From positions 1 to 15,338 of the forward strand of contig CAZFUY010000074.1 in NCBI GenBank assembly GCA_964522445.1: a stretch of 15,338 nucleotides of DNA. Direction: 5' to 3'. Under the pieces are notes generated by a model. It ran no database searches. It was not told where the DNA came from and saw only the letters and a list, made by a program, of their open reading frames with translations. Source of the DNA: CAZFUY01 sp964522445 (GTDB taxonomy: Bacteria > Pseudomonadota > Gammaproteobacteria > SZUA-229). Each line of letters opens with the position of its first letter. The first letter of the stretch is position 1. This document shows, in pieces, positions 6,034 through 13,267 of the stretch. A program made the translations under genes and the position numbers.

Positions 6034-6113
6034 TATCCAGGGATACACTGATCAAGTATGGTTATAATTAGGCTGGCTAAAATAATCAGACTTGATCAGA
6101 GTATCCCTAGATA
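6034..6113. promoter_or_regulatory. Long inverted repeat abutting the hrpB start codon
   Basis: Arms 6034-6057 and 6090-6113 are complementary at 22 of 24 positions, separated by 32 bases. The right arm ends at the base before the hrpB ATG, so in RNA the hairpin would end at the start codon, where no Shine-Dalgarno is visible. The loop contains TATAAT (6063-6068). Each arm has the near-palindrome TATCC-NN-GGATA (one base changed in the right arm). It could be a translational control hairpin, a protein-binding site or a small insertion. Confidence 0.6.
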
Positions 6114-8714
6114 ATGATTATCCATAATCTCCCCATTAATGAAGTTTTAGCCGATATCAAAAATACATTAAATACACACAATCGTGTTGTATTACAGGCA
6201 CCACCCGGTGCGGGAAAAACCACCGTTGTACCTGTCGCTTTACTCGACCAGCCCTGGCTAAATAATAAAAAAATTATTGTACTTGAACCACGGCGGCTTG
6301 CTGCACGTAATGCAGCATCACGTATGGCATATTTATTAAATGAAAAAGTGGGTAAAACAGTAGGTTATCAAATAAGGCAGGATAAATGTTTTACGGATGA
6401 AACTAAAATACTGGTGGTCACAGAAGGTATTTTAACGCGTAAATTACAGGCTGATCCTGAGCAGGAAAAAACAGCATTAATTATTTTTGATGAATTTCAT
6501 GAACGAAGTTTACATGCTGATTTATCACTTGCACTGTGTTTGCAGAGTCAGCAGATTCTACGTGATGACTTAAAAGTTTTAGTAATGTCAGCAACACTGA
6601 ATACCCATGCCATTTCAGAACTGTTAGATAATGCACCCATTATTCAAAGTGAAGGTCGTAGTTATCCCGTTGATATTCAATATATTGATAAACCTGTAAA
6701 GCAAACAGGTAATGCCTACACAAATCATCAGCAATTAATTTTGCAATTAATGAATGCAGTAAAGCAGGTTATTTATGATCAGCAGGGAAGCTGTCTAGTT
6801 TTTTTGCCGGGTGTAAAAGAAATTAATCAACTGTCCAGTCAGATTAAACAGTTTCTTAAAACAGAAGCTATCAATAATATTTTAATTGCACCATTGCATG
6901 GTAGTTTAAGTAAACAGCAACAGGATCAGGCAATTGCTGTTCCTGATGATGGTTTCCGAAAAATTGTGCTGGCAACTAATATTGCAGAAACCAGTTTAAC
7001 CATTGAAGGTATTAACTGTGTAATTGATTCAGGTCTGGAGCGCATACTGGAATACAATCCTTCATCTGCTATGAATAGTTTAAAAACACATTTCATTTCA
7101 GAAGATTCTGCGACACAACGGAGTGGCCGAGCAGGACGATTGTCTGCCGGATTATGTTATCGTTTGTGGACAGCACAACAACAGCAACGCCTGCTTAAAC
7201 ATTCACTAGCTGAAATTTTACACAGTGATTTATCCACGCTTGTGCTGGAGCTGGCAAACTGGGGTGTGCAACAGGTTGATGAACTGCAATGGATGGATAC
7301 TCCACCTGCAAGCTCTATTGAACAGGCCAAAGCATTATTACAACAACTTAATGCCATTGATAAAAATGGAAAAATTAATCAACATGGTCGAGATATATTA
7401 AAACTGGGTACTCACCCACGATTAGCACATATGATGTTATCAGCAGTTGCTTTAAAGCAGGCGTATCATGCCTGCCTTATTGCCAGTATTCTTACGGAAA
7501 AAGATTTATTCAAGCCAGGGGCTGATAAAACAGCTGATATTCATGATCGGCTTAATATTCTGATGGCATTTAATTCATCAAATAAAAATTATCATGATAT
7601 TGATCAGCAACAGTGTAAACGCATTATTCAAACTGCCAATGATTTTTTTAAACGACTCAAACAATGTTGTAAAATAGAAAACAGAGGTGAAGTTAATAAT
7701 AATTATAGTGGTGTTCTGCTGGCTTATGCTTACCCGGATAGAATTGCAAAACAACGCAAGCTAAATGAATCACGTTATTTACTTAGCAATGGCAAAGGCG
7801 CAATTATTCCAGAGTATTTACAGCATCATCTGCATGAGTTTCTTGTCATAGCTAACCTTGATGCAAAAGCAGGGAAGAGTGAGGCCAGTATTTATCTGGC
7901 AGCAGATATTACAGAACAGCAATTAGAAGATTATTTTATTAAGCTTATTGAAAACAGAGGAAATATTCACTGGAATGAAACTCATCAACGTGCTGAGGTA
8001 AAACAAATAACAGGCATTGGTAAAATTATTTTACAGGAGAAACTAATTACACCTGTAAATAAAGATGCTGTACACCAATGCCTGTTGCTAGCCATTAAAA
8101 ATAATGGGCTGGAGTGTTTAAACTGGTCGCCAAAAGCTAGTAGTTTTAAACAACGGGTATTATTTATTAATCATCATATTAAAAATAATGAGGCTTTAGA
8201 AAAACAATTTTATGATAAAGAATTACCTGATTTTTCTGATGAGGCTTTAGCTAATAATTTATCCACGTGGTTGCAGCCACATCTAACTAATGAAAATAGT
8301 ATTAAGCAATGTCAGAAGCTGGATGTATATAAGCTGCTTGAAAGCCAGCTTAGCTGGGAGCAGCAACAGTTAATTAATAAATTAGCACCAGAAAAAATAA
8401 CCGTACCCAGTGGTTCTGGTATTGGAATAGATTATACTGATGCAGGCCAGCCTGTGCTTGCTGTCAGGCTTCAGGAAGTTTTTGGTTTATATGAAACACC
8501 AACTCTATTAAATGGCCACTGTAAATTAATGATGCATTTATTGTCGCCAGCGCATCGGCCTATGCAGGTAACACAAGATTTAAACAGCTTCTGGAAAACA
8601 ACCTATCATGATGTAAAAAAAGAACTGCGTGGCAAATATAAAAGACATTACTGGCCTGATGATCCTTTTACAGCACAGGCAACGAGTAAAACAAAAAAGA
8701 ATATGAACAGATGA
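6114..8714 (+). CDS. hrpB: HrpB, DEAH-type ATP-dependent RNA helicase
   Basis: HrpB is a stand-alone DEAH/RHA helicase of proteobacteria, implicated elsewhere in mRNA processing or ribosome biology. The 866-residue protein carries Walker A APPGAGKTT (29-37), LEPRRLAARNAA (57-68), DEFH (126-129, the HrpB form of DEAH), SAT (159-161), the helicase-C motifs LATNIAETSLTI (286-297) and QRSGRAGR (335-342), a helicase-associated region, and the characteristic HrpB C-terminus with PSGSGIGIDYTDAGQP...VRLQEVFGL...HLLSPAHRPMQVTQDL and KRHYWPDDP. It is slightly longer than the E. coli protein. The start at 6114 gives the normal N-terminus (LPINEVL.. before Walker A), although it lacks a Shine-Dalgarno and directly abuts the inverted repeat. 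yaeQ follows after 41 bases. Confidence 0.96.
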   Translation: MIIHNLPINEVLADIKNTLNTHNRVVLQAPPGAGKTTVVPVALLDQPWLNNKKIIVLEPRRLAARNAASRMAYLLNEKVGKTVGYQIRQDKCFTDETKILVVTEGILTRKLQADPEQEKTALIIFDEFHERSLHADLSLALCLQSQQILRDDLKVLVMSATLNTHAISELLDNAPIIQSEGRSYPVDIQYIDKPVKQTGNAYTNHQQLILQLMNAVKQVIYDQQGSCLVFLPGVKEINQLSSQIKQFLKTEAINNILIAPLHGSLSKQQQDQAIAVPDDGFRKIVLATNIAETSLTIEGINCVIDSGLERILEYNPSSAMNSLKTHFISEDSATQRSGRAGRLSAGLCYRLWTAQQQQRLLKHSLAEILHSDLSTLVLELANWGVQQVDELQWMDTPPASSIEQAKALLQQLNAIDKNGKINQHGRDILKLGTHPRLAHMMLSAVALKQAYHACLIASILTEKDLFKPGADKTADIHDRLNILMAFNSSNKNYHDIDQQQCKRIIQTANDFFKRLKQCCKIENRGEVNNNYSGVLLAYAYPDRIAKQRKLNESRYLLSNGKGAIIPEYLQHHLHEFLVIANLDAKAGKSEASIYLAADITEQQLEDYFIKLIENRGNIHWNETHQRAEVKQITGIGKIILQEKLITPVNKDAVHQCLLLAIKNNGLECLNWSPKASSFKQRVLFINHHIKNNEALEKQFYDKELPDFSDEALANNLSTWLQPHLTNENSIKQCQKLDVYKLLESQLSWEQQQLINKLAPEKITVPSGSGIGIDYTDAGQPVLAVRLQEVFGLYETPTLLNGHCKLMMHLLSPAHRPMQVTQDLNSFWKTTYHDVKKELRGKYKRHYWPDDPFTAQATSKTKKNMNR

Positions 8715-8755
8715 TTGTTCAATTATTATCCAGAATTACCAACAAGGTATAACAA

Positions 8756-9295
8756 GTGGCATTAAAACCAACTATTTTTAAATTAAAAATTTCATTATCT
8801 GATCTTAATCGGAATTATTACGATACTCTAAATTTAACCATTGCCCAGCATCCATCTGAAAATATTGAGCGAATGATGGTTCGTGTTCTGGCTTTCTGTA
8901 TTAATGCTCAGGAGCATTTAACTTTTACCAGAGGTCTTAGCTCAGTGGAAGAACCTGATATATGGGCGCGTACTTTAGATAATCAAATCTCATTATGGAT
9001 TGATGTAGGAGAACCCGCTGTTGATAGAATTAAAAAAGCAACGCGAGTTTCATCATCGGTTAAGGTTTATAGTTTTAATTCAAAATCGAAATCTGATGTC
9101 TGGTGGAATCAGGGGCAGGAAAAATTTAAACAACTGAATGTATCAATTTATCAATTCCAGTGGCAAAGCATTCAATCATTAGCCGCGCTGGTGCAGCGCA
9201 CTATGGATTTTTCCGTTACCCTGACGGGTGACTCTGCTTATATTGCTACAGAGTTGGGTGAATGTGAGATACCCTGGCTTGTGTTACAGGATTAA
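8756..9295 (+). CDS. yaeQ: YaeQ family protein
   Basis: A 179-residue member of the YaeQ family, close to the 181 residues of E. coli YaeQ. YaeQ has a restriction-endonuclease-like (PD-(D/E)xK) fold; its cellular role is not settled, and a link to RfaH suppression was reported. Visible family features are the start ALKPTIFKLKISLSDLNR, ERMMVRVLAFC at about 39-49, the acidic patch EEPDIWARTLDNQISLWIDVGEP (about 65-87), where D68, D83 and E85 are candidate active-site acids, and the KK at 92-93. The GTG start at 8756 is supported by AAGGT at 8744-8748. Only 41 bases separate it from hrpB, so the two are probably co-transcribed. Confidence 0.94.
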   Translation: MALKPTIFKLKISLSDLNRNYYDTLNLTIAQHPSENIERMMVRVLAFCINAQEHLTFTRGLSSVEEPDIWARTLDNQISLWIDVGEPAVDRIKKATRVSSSVKVYSFNSKSKSDVWWNQGQEKFKQLNVSIYQFQWQSIQSLAALVQRTMDFSVTLTGDSAYIATELGECEIPWLVLQD

Positions 9296-9318
9296 GCAGG
9301 GGAATCCTAATTCAACAA

Positions 9319-9367
9319 CTATGGGCTGAAAGTCCATAGGTTATTTTAATAACGATTGAAAATCGTT
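9319..9367 (+). repeat. Tandem-hairpin repeat, copy 1
   Basis: Two small hairpins follow each other. The first is CTATGGGCT (9319-9327), loop GAA, AGTCCATAG (9331-9339), nine pairs with one G-U. The second is AACGATT (9351-9357), loop GAA, AATCGTT (9361-9367), seven pairs. The first hairpin and its flank (CAACNACTATGG...CCATAGGTT) recur inverted at 15185-15217. The unit lies 24 bases after yaeQ and has no following T-run on the + strand. Confidence 0.7.
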
Positions 9368-9411
9368 CTGCTAGTGTCAAAAAAACTCTTAAATTCTAGA
9401 GACTATTATTT

Positions 9412-9483
9412 TGTCATCCCGAGCGCAGCCGAGAGATCTTGATCTTTACAATACCAGATCCCTCGGCTGCGCTCGGGATGACA
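9412..9483. repeat. Long perfect palindrome starting TGTCATCCCGAGCGCAGC
   Basis: Arms 9412-9433 and 9462-9483 are perfectly complementary over 22 bases. Pairing continues inward to 9439/9456 with one mismatch, leaving a 16-base centre. Weak complementarity outside the arms (CTAGTG..AAAAACT near 9372 against AGTTTTTACTAG near 9497) suggests the element extends to about 9372-9516. The GC-rich arms stand out from the AT-rich surroundings. This resembles the REP-like 'GTCATCCCGAGCGCAGCGAGG' palindromes dispersed in many bacteria. Confidence 0.75.
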
Positions 9484-9550
9484 TAAAATTAAAGTGCATA
9501 GTTTTTACTAGTGTTCTAGGACAATAAAAATATTGAAAGGTATATATTTT

Positions 9551-9615
9551 GTAGGAGCGGCTTTAGCCGTGATGGTAATAAACTATGTGTTTGTCGCGGC
9601 TAAAGCCACTCCTAC
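9551..9615. repeat. Palindromic GTAGGAGCGGCTTTAGCCG repeat
   Basis: GTAGGAGCGGCTTTAGCCG (9551-9569) is complementary at 18 of 19 positions to 9597-9615, with a 27-base spacer. Each arm also contains the inner palindrome GGCTTTAGCC. It is the 'TAGGAGCGGCTTTAGCCGCGA' type of dispersed element known in gammaproteobacteria. It lies just beyond the end of the - strand YebC-family gene. Nothing else is visible in the 9296-9640 gap. Confidence 0.75.
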
Positions 9616-9640
9616 GCAAAAAATAATAATACTGGCTGGT

Positions 9641-10357
9641 TTATAGCTCTGCACTGTGATAAATATTTTGCACATCTTCCAGGTCATTCAGCATATCTAT
9701 AAATTTATCAAACATTTCTACATCATCACCTGTTATGGGTGCAGTATTCTGTGGAATAAACTGAATTTCATCTACTTCAAAATCAATTTCTCCAAAGGCA
9801 TCTGTTAATGCATTTTTAGCTTTTGCATAGTCGGTATGAGGTGCAAATACGGTGATATTACCATCTTCACTTTCAATATCACTGACATCAACATCGGCTT
9901 CCATCAATGCTTCAAAAACAGTATCTTCATCATCGCCTTTAAATACCAGAATGGTACTGTGATCAAACATATGGCTGACGCTGCCCTCAGTGCCAATTTT
10001 ACTTTTTGTTTTGGTAAAACACTGACGTACATCGCCAAAGGTACGGTTGGGGTTGTCGGTGAGGCAGTCAATAATTACCATACATCCGCCGGGGCCAAAG
10101 CCTTCATATCGAGCCGTTGCAAAATCTTCGCCCTCACCACCTGTGGCCTTATCAATAGCATTTTTAATAACATGAGCCGGTACCTGGGCTTTTTTAGCCC
10201 GTTCAATTAAACCCCGTAAAGCCAGATTGCCCTCTGGATCAAGGCCGCCTGATTTGGCACATACATAGATTTCTCTGCCATATTTGCTGTAAACCTTGGC
10301 TTTGGCATCGGATGTTTTAGCCATTGATTCTTTGCGGTTCTGGTAGGCTCTGCCCAT
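9641..10357 (-). CDS. YebC/PmpR (TACO1) family protein, YeeN-like subgroup
   Basis: A 238-residue member of the YebC/TACO1 family, the same length as E. coli YeeN. The family was long annotated as DNA-binding regulators; members including mitochondrial TACO1 are now tied to translation, helping ribosomes at difficult (proline-rich) stretches. The N-terminus MGRAYQNRKESMAKT is that of the YeeN-like branch rather than classical YebC (which begins MAGHSKW). Other family blocks are YSKYGREIYVCAK, NLALRGLIERAKKAQVPAHVI, ARYEGFGPGG, TDNPNRTFGDVR, GSVSHMFDH and EADVDVSDIE. GGGATAAG lies upstream of the ATG. It is the last of three - strand genes after an RRM protein and a hypothetical one, with a weak terminator-like hairpin before it. 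Confidence 0.93.
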   Translation of the reverse strand: MGRAYQNRKESMAKTSDAKAKVYSKYGREIYVCAKSGGLDPEGNLALRGLIERAKKAQVPAHVIKNAIDKATGGEGEDFATARYEGFGPGGCMVIIDCLTDNPNRTFGDVRQCFTKTKSKIGTEGSVSHMFDHSTILVFKGDDEDTVFEALMEADVDVSDIESEDGNITVFAPHTDYAKAKNALTDAFGEIDFEVDEIQFIPQNTAPITGDDVEMFDKFIDMLNDLEDVQNIYHSAEL

Positions 10358-10400
10358 AACTTATCCCATTTTAGTGGTGGAAACTTATTTTTCTAATATT

Positions 10401-10422
10401 AAAAGAGGACAGATAAATCCTC
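10401..10422 (-). terminator. Weak terminator-like hairpin
   Basis: On the - strand, GAGGA and TCCTC close an 8-base loop and are followed by TTTT (+ strand: AAAA 10401-10404, GAGGA 10405-10409, TCCTC 10418-10422). It follows the stop of the 85-aa gene by 12 bases and may only attenuate read-through into the YebC-family gene. The 5-bp stem is marginal. Confidence 0.35.
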
Positions 10423-10434
10423 AATAGTTATTTC

Positions 10435-10692
10435 TTATCTGCGCCGTGTAGAGGGTTTGGCATTATCAATATCAGTCTGTACCTGCTGGCTACTTTTTTC
10501 GTAGACTATCTCGCGTCCCATTACGTTACCAACATAAGCAAGGCCATTGTCGGTGGGTATTAATTTGCATTTTGTGCTGTGTATGCCTTCTCCAATAACA
10601 ACTTCAATATAATCAGGGCTTTTGCTGTAAACAACCACTTCAATGGTTTGATCATTTTCAGTAATACGCACGTTAATCTTTTCGTCTATCAT
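10435..10692 (-). CDS. Conserved-looking hypothetical protein, 85 aa
   Basis: A small soluble protein with no signal peptide or membrane segment. I cannot assign a named family. The core alternates hydrophobic and charged residues as a beta-rich fold would (INVRITENDQTIEVVVYSKS, DYIEVVIGEGIHSTKCKLIPT), then NGLAYVGNVMGREIVYE. The tail is polar and basic, ending STRRR. The single cysteine is in the STKCKL segment. NGLAYVGNVMGREIVY looks like a strongly conserved block, as in uncharacterised proteobacterial proteins. It lies 50 bases downstream of the RRM gene on the same strand, so co-transcription is likely. An AGGA about ten bases before the ATG is the only ribosome-site candidate. Confidence 0.75.
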   Translation of the reverse strand: MIDEKINVRITENDQTIEVVVYSKSPDYIEVVIGEGIHSTKCKLIPTDNGLAYVGNVMGREIVYEKSSQQVQTDIDNAKPSTRRR

Positions 10693-10742
10693 GCCTGCAT
10701 TATCCTGTCTGAGTTAAAGGGAAATTCAATTATATCTATATG

Positions 10743-10985
10743 CTATTTTGATTCAGCTTTTTTAACTCGAATCTTGCTGCCTGCCACATCTTTGCCGTTT
10801 AGACTCTTCACTGCTGCTTTTGCATCACCCTGCCTGGGCATTTCTATAAACCCAAAACCTTTGGACGTGCCCGTCTTCTGATCCATCACCAGATTGCAGG
10901 ACTGCACTGTGCCATAGGCTTCAAATAAAGCCTTAAGCTCGGTTTCTGTGGTGGTGCGTGCAAGATTGCGAATCAACAGTTTCAT
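10743..10985 (-). CDS. Single-RRM RNA-binding protein
   Basis: An 80-residue protein made of one RNA-recognition motif. RNP2 is LLIRNL (residues 3-8) and RNP1 is KGFGFIEM (about 43-50) with both conserved Phe residues. The intervening helix contains TETELKALFEAYG, and the domain ends with LNGKDVAGSKIRVKKAESK, a short basic tail. Such small RRM proteins occur in cyanobacteria and many proteobacteria, where they bind RNA and are often induced by cold or stress; targets here are unknown. It appears to be the first gene of a - strand unit with the 85-aa protein and the YebC-family protein. A TATAAT lies upstream at 11018-11023. Confidence 0.94.
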   Translation of the reverse strand: MKLLIRNLARTTTETELKALFEAYGTVQSCNLVMDQKTGTSKGFGFIEMPRQGDAKAAVKSLNGKDVAGSKIRVKKAESK

Positions 10986-11017
10986 GATAGTACCGTATTA
11001 TTTATGAGATGCAGGGA

Positions 11018-11023
11018 TTATAC
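11018..11023 (-). promoter_or_regulatory. Candidate -10 box for the RRM gene unit
   Basis: TATAAT on the - strand lies 32 bases before the RRM start codon. A convincing -35 is not seen, so the assignment rests on this hexamer and its position in the divergent intergenic region. Confidence 0.35.
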
Positions 11024-11076
11024 CGTCTATAAGAGCTGAGTATTGTATTTTCCTGTTTATAAATTATTAACAATGG

Positions 11077-11113
11077 CTGGAGTAGTCCAGATTGCCCAAC
11101 TAATATATATTAG
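11077..11113. promoter_or_regulatory. Two adjacent palindromes in the divergent intergenic region
   Basis: CTGGAGTAGTCCAG (11077-11090; 5-bp arms, 4-base loop) is followed by the perfect 14-base palindrome CTAATATATATTAG (11100-11113). They lie between the RRM unit (- strand) and the amidotransferase gene (+ strand), where an operator could control either. No known consensus is recognised. Confidence 0.3.
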
Positions 11114-11165
11114 CTGCTACTCTTTCCTATATCACCATTAATTATTAAAGCGTAAATAACTACAT

Positions 11166-11861
11166 ATGTTGCCAGTATATATTATTTGTCATTCCAGCTG
11201 TGAACCACAGAGTTATCTCTGTACTTATTTTGATAAAAAAGAGATCCCTTATCAGAAAATAAATATTATTAAAAATAGAATTTCAGAAATAGATCTTAAT
11301 GCAACGTCTGGATTAGTTTTTATGGGAGGTGCTTACAGTGTTAATAGTGATCATCACTGGTTGGCTGATGAAATTAAATTAATACAGAAGGCTATAGAAA
11401 AAGATCTTCCTTTAATGGGTGTTTGTTTTGGTGCACAGATTATTAGCAAGGTGCTGGGTGCTGAGATAAATACAGCATTAAATATGGAAACAGGCTGGCA
11501 TGAGATAAGTATTGATCAATCCAGTATTACAACATGTCCTTCATTAAATTTGCGGGATAGCTTTGAAGTTTTTGAATGGCATGAAGATACCTTTACCATC
11601 CCTGATGGCGCAACCCGATTATTTCAGGGACGCAATTTTCAAAATCAGGGTTATGTAACAGGTAAAATTCTTGTTATGCAGTTTCATTTAGAAATGACTG
11701 AATACATGGTTCATGAATGGTTAGGACGTTACAATGATTGCCTGCCTGAACCATCCAGGTATGTGCAAAGCCCTGAGCAAATAACGAGCGGTTTAAATGA
11801 GCGGCTTAAAAATTTACATACACTAGCCGATAATATTTATGACTGGTGGTTAAAGTTTTAA
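11166..11861 (+). CDS. Class I glutamine amidotransferase (GMP synthase-like GATase1)
   Basis: A 231-residue stand-alone glutamine amidotransferase domain. The catalytic triad is visible: nucleophile C87 in GVCFGAQ, and H174 with E176 in QFHLEMT. FMGGAYSVN at 52-60 forms the oxyanion-side loop. Such proteins hydrolyse glutamine to supply ammonia, or act as gamma-glutamyl peptidases on amine adducts (PuuD-like). The closest look is the 'GMP synthase-glutamine amidotransferase domain' group. No synthetase domain is attached, so the acceptor is unknown. The C-terminal extension (about 190-231) is helical and includes ERLKNLHTLADNIYDWWLKF, as in this group. The DHH phosphoesterase gene follows after 22 bases. 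The start ATG at 11166 fits the N-terminal strand but has no obvious ribosome site. Confidence 0.9.
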   Translation: MLPVYIICHSSCEPQSYLCTYFDKKEIPYQKINIIKNRISEIDLNATSGLVFMGGAYSVNSDHHWLADEIKLIQKAIEKDLPLMGVCFGAQIISKVLGAEINTALNMETGWHEISIDQSSITTCPSLNLRDSFEVFEWHEDTFTIPDGATRLFQGRNFQNQGYVTGKILVMQFHLEMTEYMVHEWLGRYNDCLPEPSRYVQSPEQITSGLNERLKNLHTLADNIYDWWLKF

Positions 11862-11883
11862 CTCTAAAGAATTCAGGATAAAT

Positions 11884-12723
11884 ATGTCTAATAATAAATC
11901 GAATAAATTATGCATCTACCATAGCAATTGTCTGGATGGTTTTGGCGGAGCATGGGTTATTCGTAATGCATTAGGTGATGATATTGAATTTCATAAAGGT
12001 GTTCATCAACAGGCACCTCCTGATGTAAGTGGTTTAGATATATTTCTGGTAGATTTTTCATACAAAAAAGATGTGCTGGAAAATATGTTAAAAACAGCAT
12101 CCAGCATTACTATACTTGATCACCATATTTCAGCAGAAAAAGACTTGTCTAGTTTATTAAAAACTGGAAAAATAAAAGGTCTGTTTGATATGAATAAATC
12201 TGGTGCAATGCTGGCATGGCAATGGTTTAATCCTGATAAACAACCCCCAAAACTTATAGAGCATATTCAGGATCGTGATCTGTGGCAATTTAAGATTGAA
12301 GGAACAAGAGAGATTCAGGCGGCACTTTCATCATACCCATATGACTTTAAAGTTTGGGGCAAATTTATGGATAATAATAACCATGAACTTGAAACATTAA
12401 AACGTGATGGTGAAGCCATAGAACGCAAACTGCAAAAAGATATAAAAGAGTTAATTAAATCAGGTGTAAGACGAATGAATATTGGTGGTTACAATGTGCC
12501 TGTACTCAATGCATCATCAGCCTATGTGTCGGATGCCGGCAATATTATGTCAGTCAATGAACCTTTTGCGGCCTGTTACTGGGATCACCCCGGTGGCCGA
12601 TCATTTAGCCTTCGTTCAGCTGAAGATGGTGTTAATGTTAGTGAAGTGGCAAAAAAATACGGTGGTGGAGGGCATGTAAAAGCATCAGGATTTACAGTAA
12701 AAACTGGATGGGAAGGGGAATAA
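11884..12723 (+). CDS. DHH/DHHA1 family phosphoesterase
   Basis: A 279-residue DHH-superfamily protein, likely a Mn-dependent phosphodiesterase or exonuclease acting on a small or single-stranded nucleic-acid substrate; family members include RecJ, NrnA and c-di-AMP hydrolases. Motif I is H13-S-N-C-L-D18-G19 (YHSNCLDGFGGA), motif II has D57 in LVDFS, and motif III is D79-H80-H81 (ILDHH). A fourth conserved segment, HIQDRDLW (127-134), marks the compact, poorly characterised DHH group. The DHHA1 domain ends with GGGGH (260-264) in GGGGHVKASGF. The variant motif I lacks the usual second Asp of HNxPDGD, so the exact chemistry may differ. AGGA at 11875-11878 precedes the ATG by five bases. The 22-base gap to the amidotransferase indicates one transcript. 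Confidence 0.92.
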   Translation: MSNNKSNKLCIYHSNCLDGFGGAWVIRNALGDDIEFHKGVHQQAPPDVSGLDIFLVDFSYKKDVLENMLKTASSITILDHHISAEKDLSSLLKTGKIKGLFDMNKSGAMLAWQWFNPDKQPPKLIEHIQDRDLWQFKIEGTREIQAALSSYPYDFKVWGKFMDNNNHELETLKRDGEAIERKLQKDIKELIKSGVRRMNIGGYNVPVLNASSAYVSDAGNIMSVNEPFAACYWDHPGGRSFSLRSAEDGVNVSEVAKKYGGGGHVKASGFTVKTGWEGE

Positions 12724-12883
12724 GGAAAATTATATAAGTCAGTAAGTATTGTAAAAACTATTGTTAGTAAATCTGAATTTTATACTGTTAAGTGATGTTT
12801 AATGTAACCTGAGTGACAGCTGTGTGTGTCTGATTTTGCTGTAATTTATATGCAATGGTTATTTAAATTAACAGGAGGCAGAA

Positions 12884-13264
12884 ATGACAACTCAATTTAG
12901 CTGCATCGAAATAGAAGGTCATAGCTGGGATAATATTTTAACCATGCATCTTTCTGGAAAACTCACTAAAGATGATTATGATCGGTTTGTGCCGGAAATT
13001 GAAAGCATGATTAAAGCTCACGATAAAGTCAGTATACTTGTTGTGCTGGATGACTTTCATGGCTGGACAACTGCTGCGGCCTGGGAAGATGCCAAATTTG
13101 GTTTGCGCCATTATAGTGATGTTGAACGCATGGCGATGGTTGGTGATAAGCGCTGGGAAAAAGGTATGGCTTTATTGCTCAAGCCTTTTACTAAAGCAAA
13201 AGTAAAATATTTTGATATCAGTGAAATTGCAGCCGCTAAAGCCTGGATTACAGAAGATAAATAA
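12884..13264 (+). CDS. SpoIIAA-like (STAS/SEC14-type) protein
   Basis: A 126-residue protein of the SpoIIAA-like family (DUF3478), a compact fold related to STAS and Sec14/CRAL-TRIO domains that may bind lipid or a small ligand; its physiological role is not established. Family features are NILTMHLSGKLTKDDYDRFVPEIE (about 17-40), the strand ILVVLDDFHGWTTAAAWEDAKFGLRHY (about 53-79), ERMAMVGDKRWEKGMALLLKPF (about 83-104), and a final KVKYFD..EIAAAKAWI. A strong AGGAGG at 12873-12878 lies five bases before the ATG and fixes the start. It stands alone with a 160-base leader that shows no clear structure. Its stop codon overlaps the AATTA pentamer flanking a MITE-like element. Confidence 0.9.
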   Translation: MTTQFSCIEIEGHSWDNILTMHLSGKLTKDDYDRFVPEIESMIKAHDKVSILVVLDDFHGWTTAAAWEDAKFGLRHYSDVERMAMVGDKRWEKGMALLLKPFTKAKVKYFDISEIAAAKAWITEDK

Positions 13265-13267
13265 TTA

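Noticed and set aside
9412..9483. A CRISPR array or tRNA in the repeat-rich gaps
   Set aside because: The repeats are unrelated palindromes with no regular direct spacing, and no cloverleaf or TTCRA-type T-loop is visible.
9836..10210. A 124-codon + strand open frame
   Set aside because: It is antisense to the well-identified YebC-family gene and has no family features.
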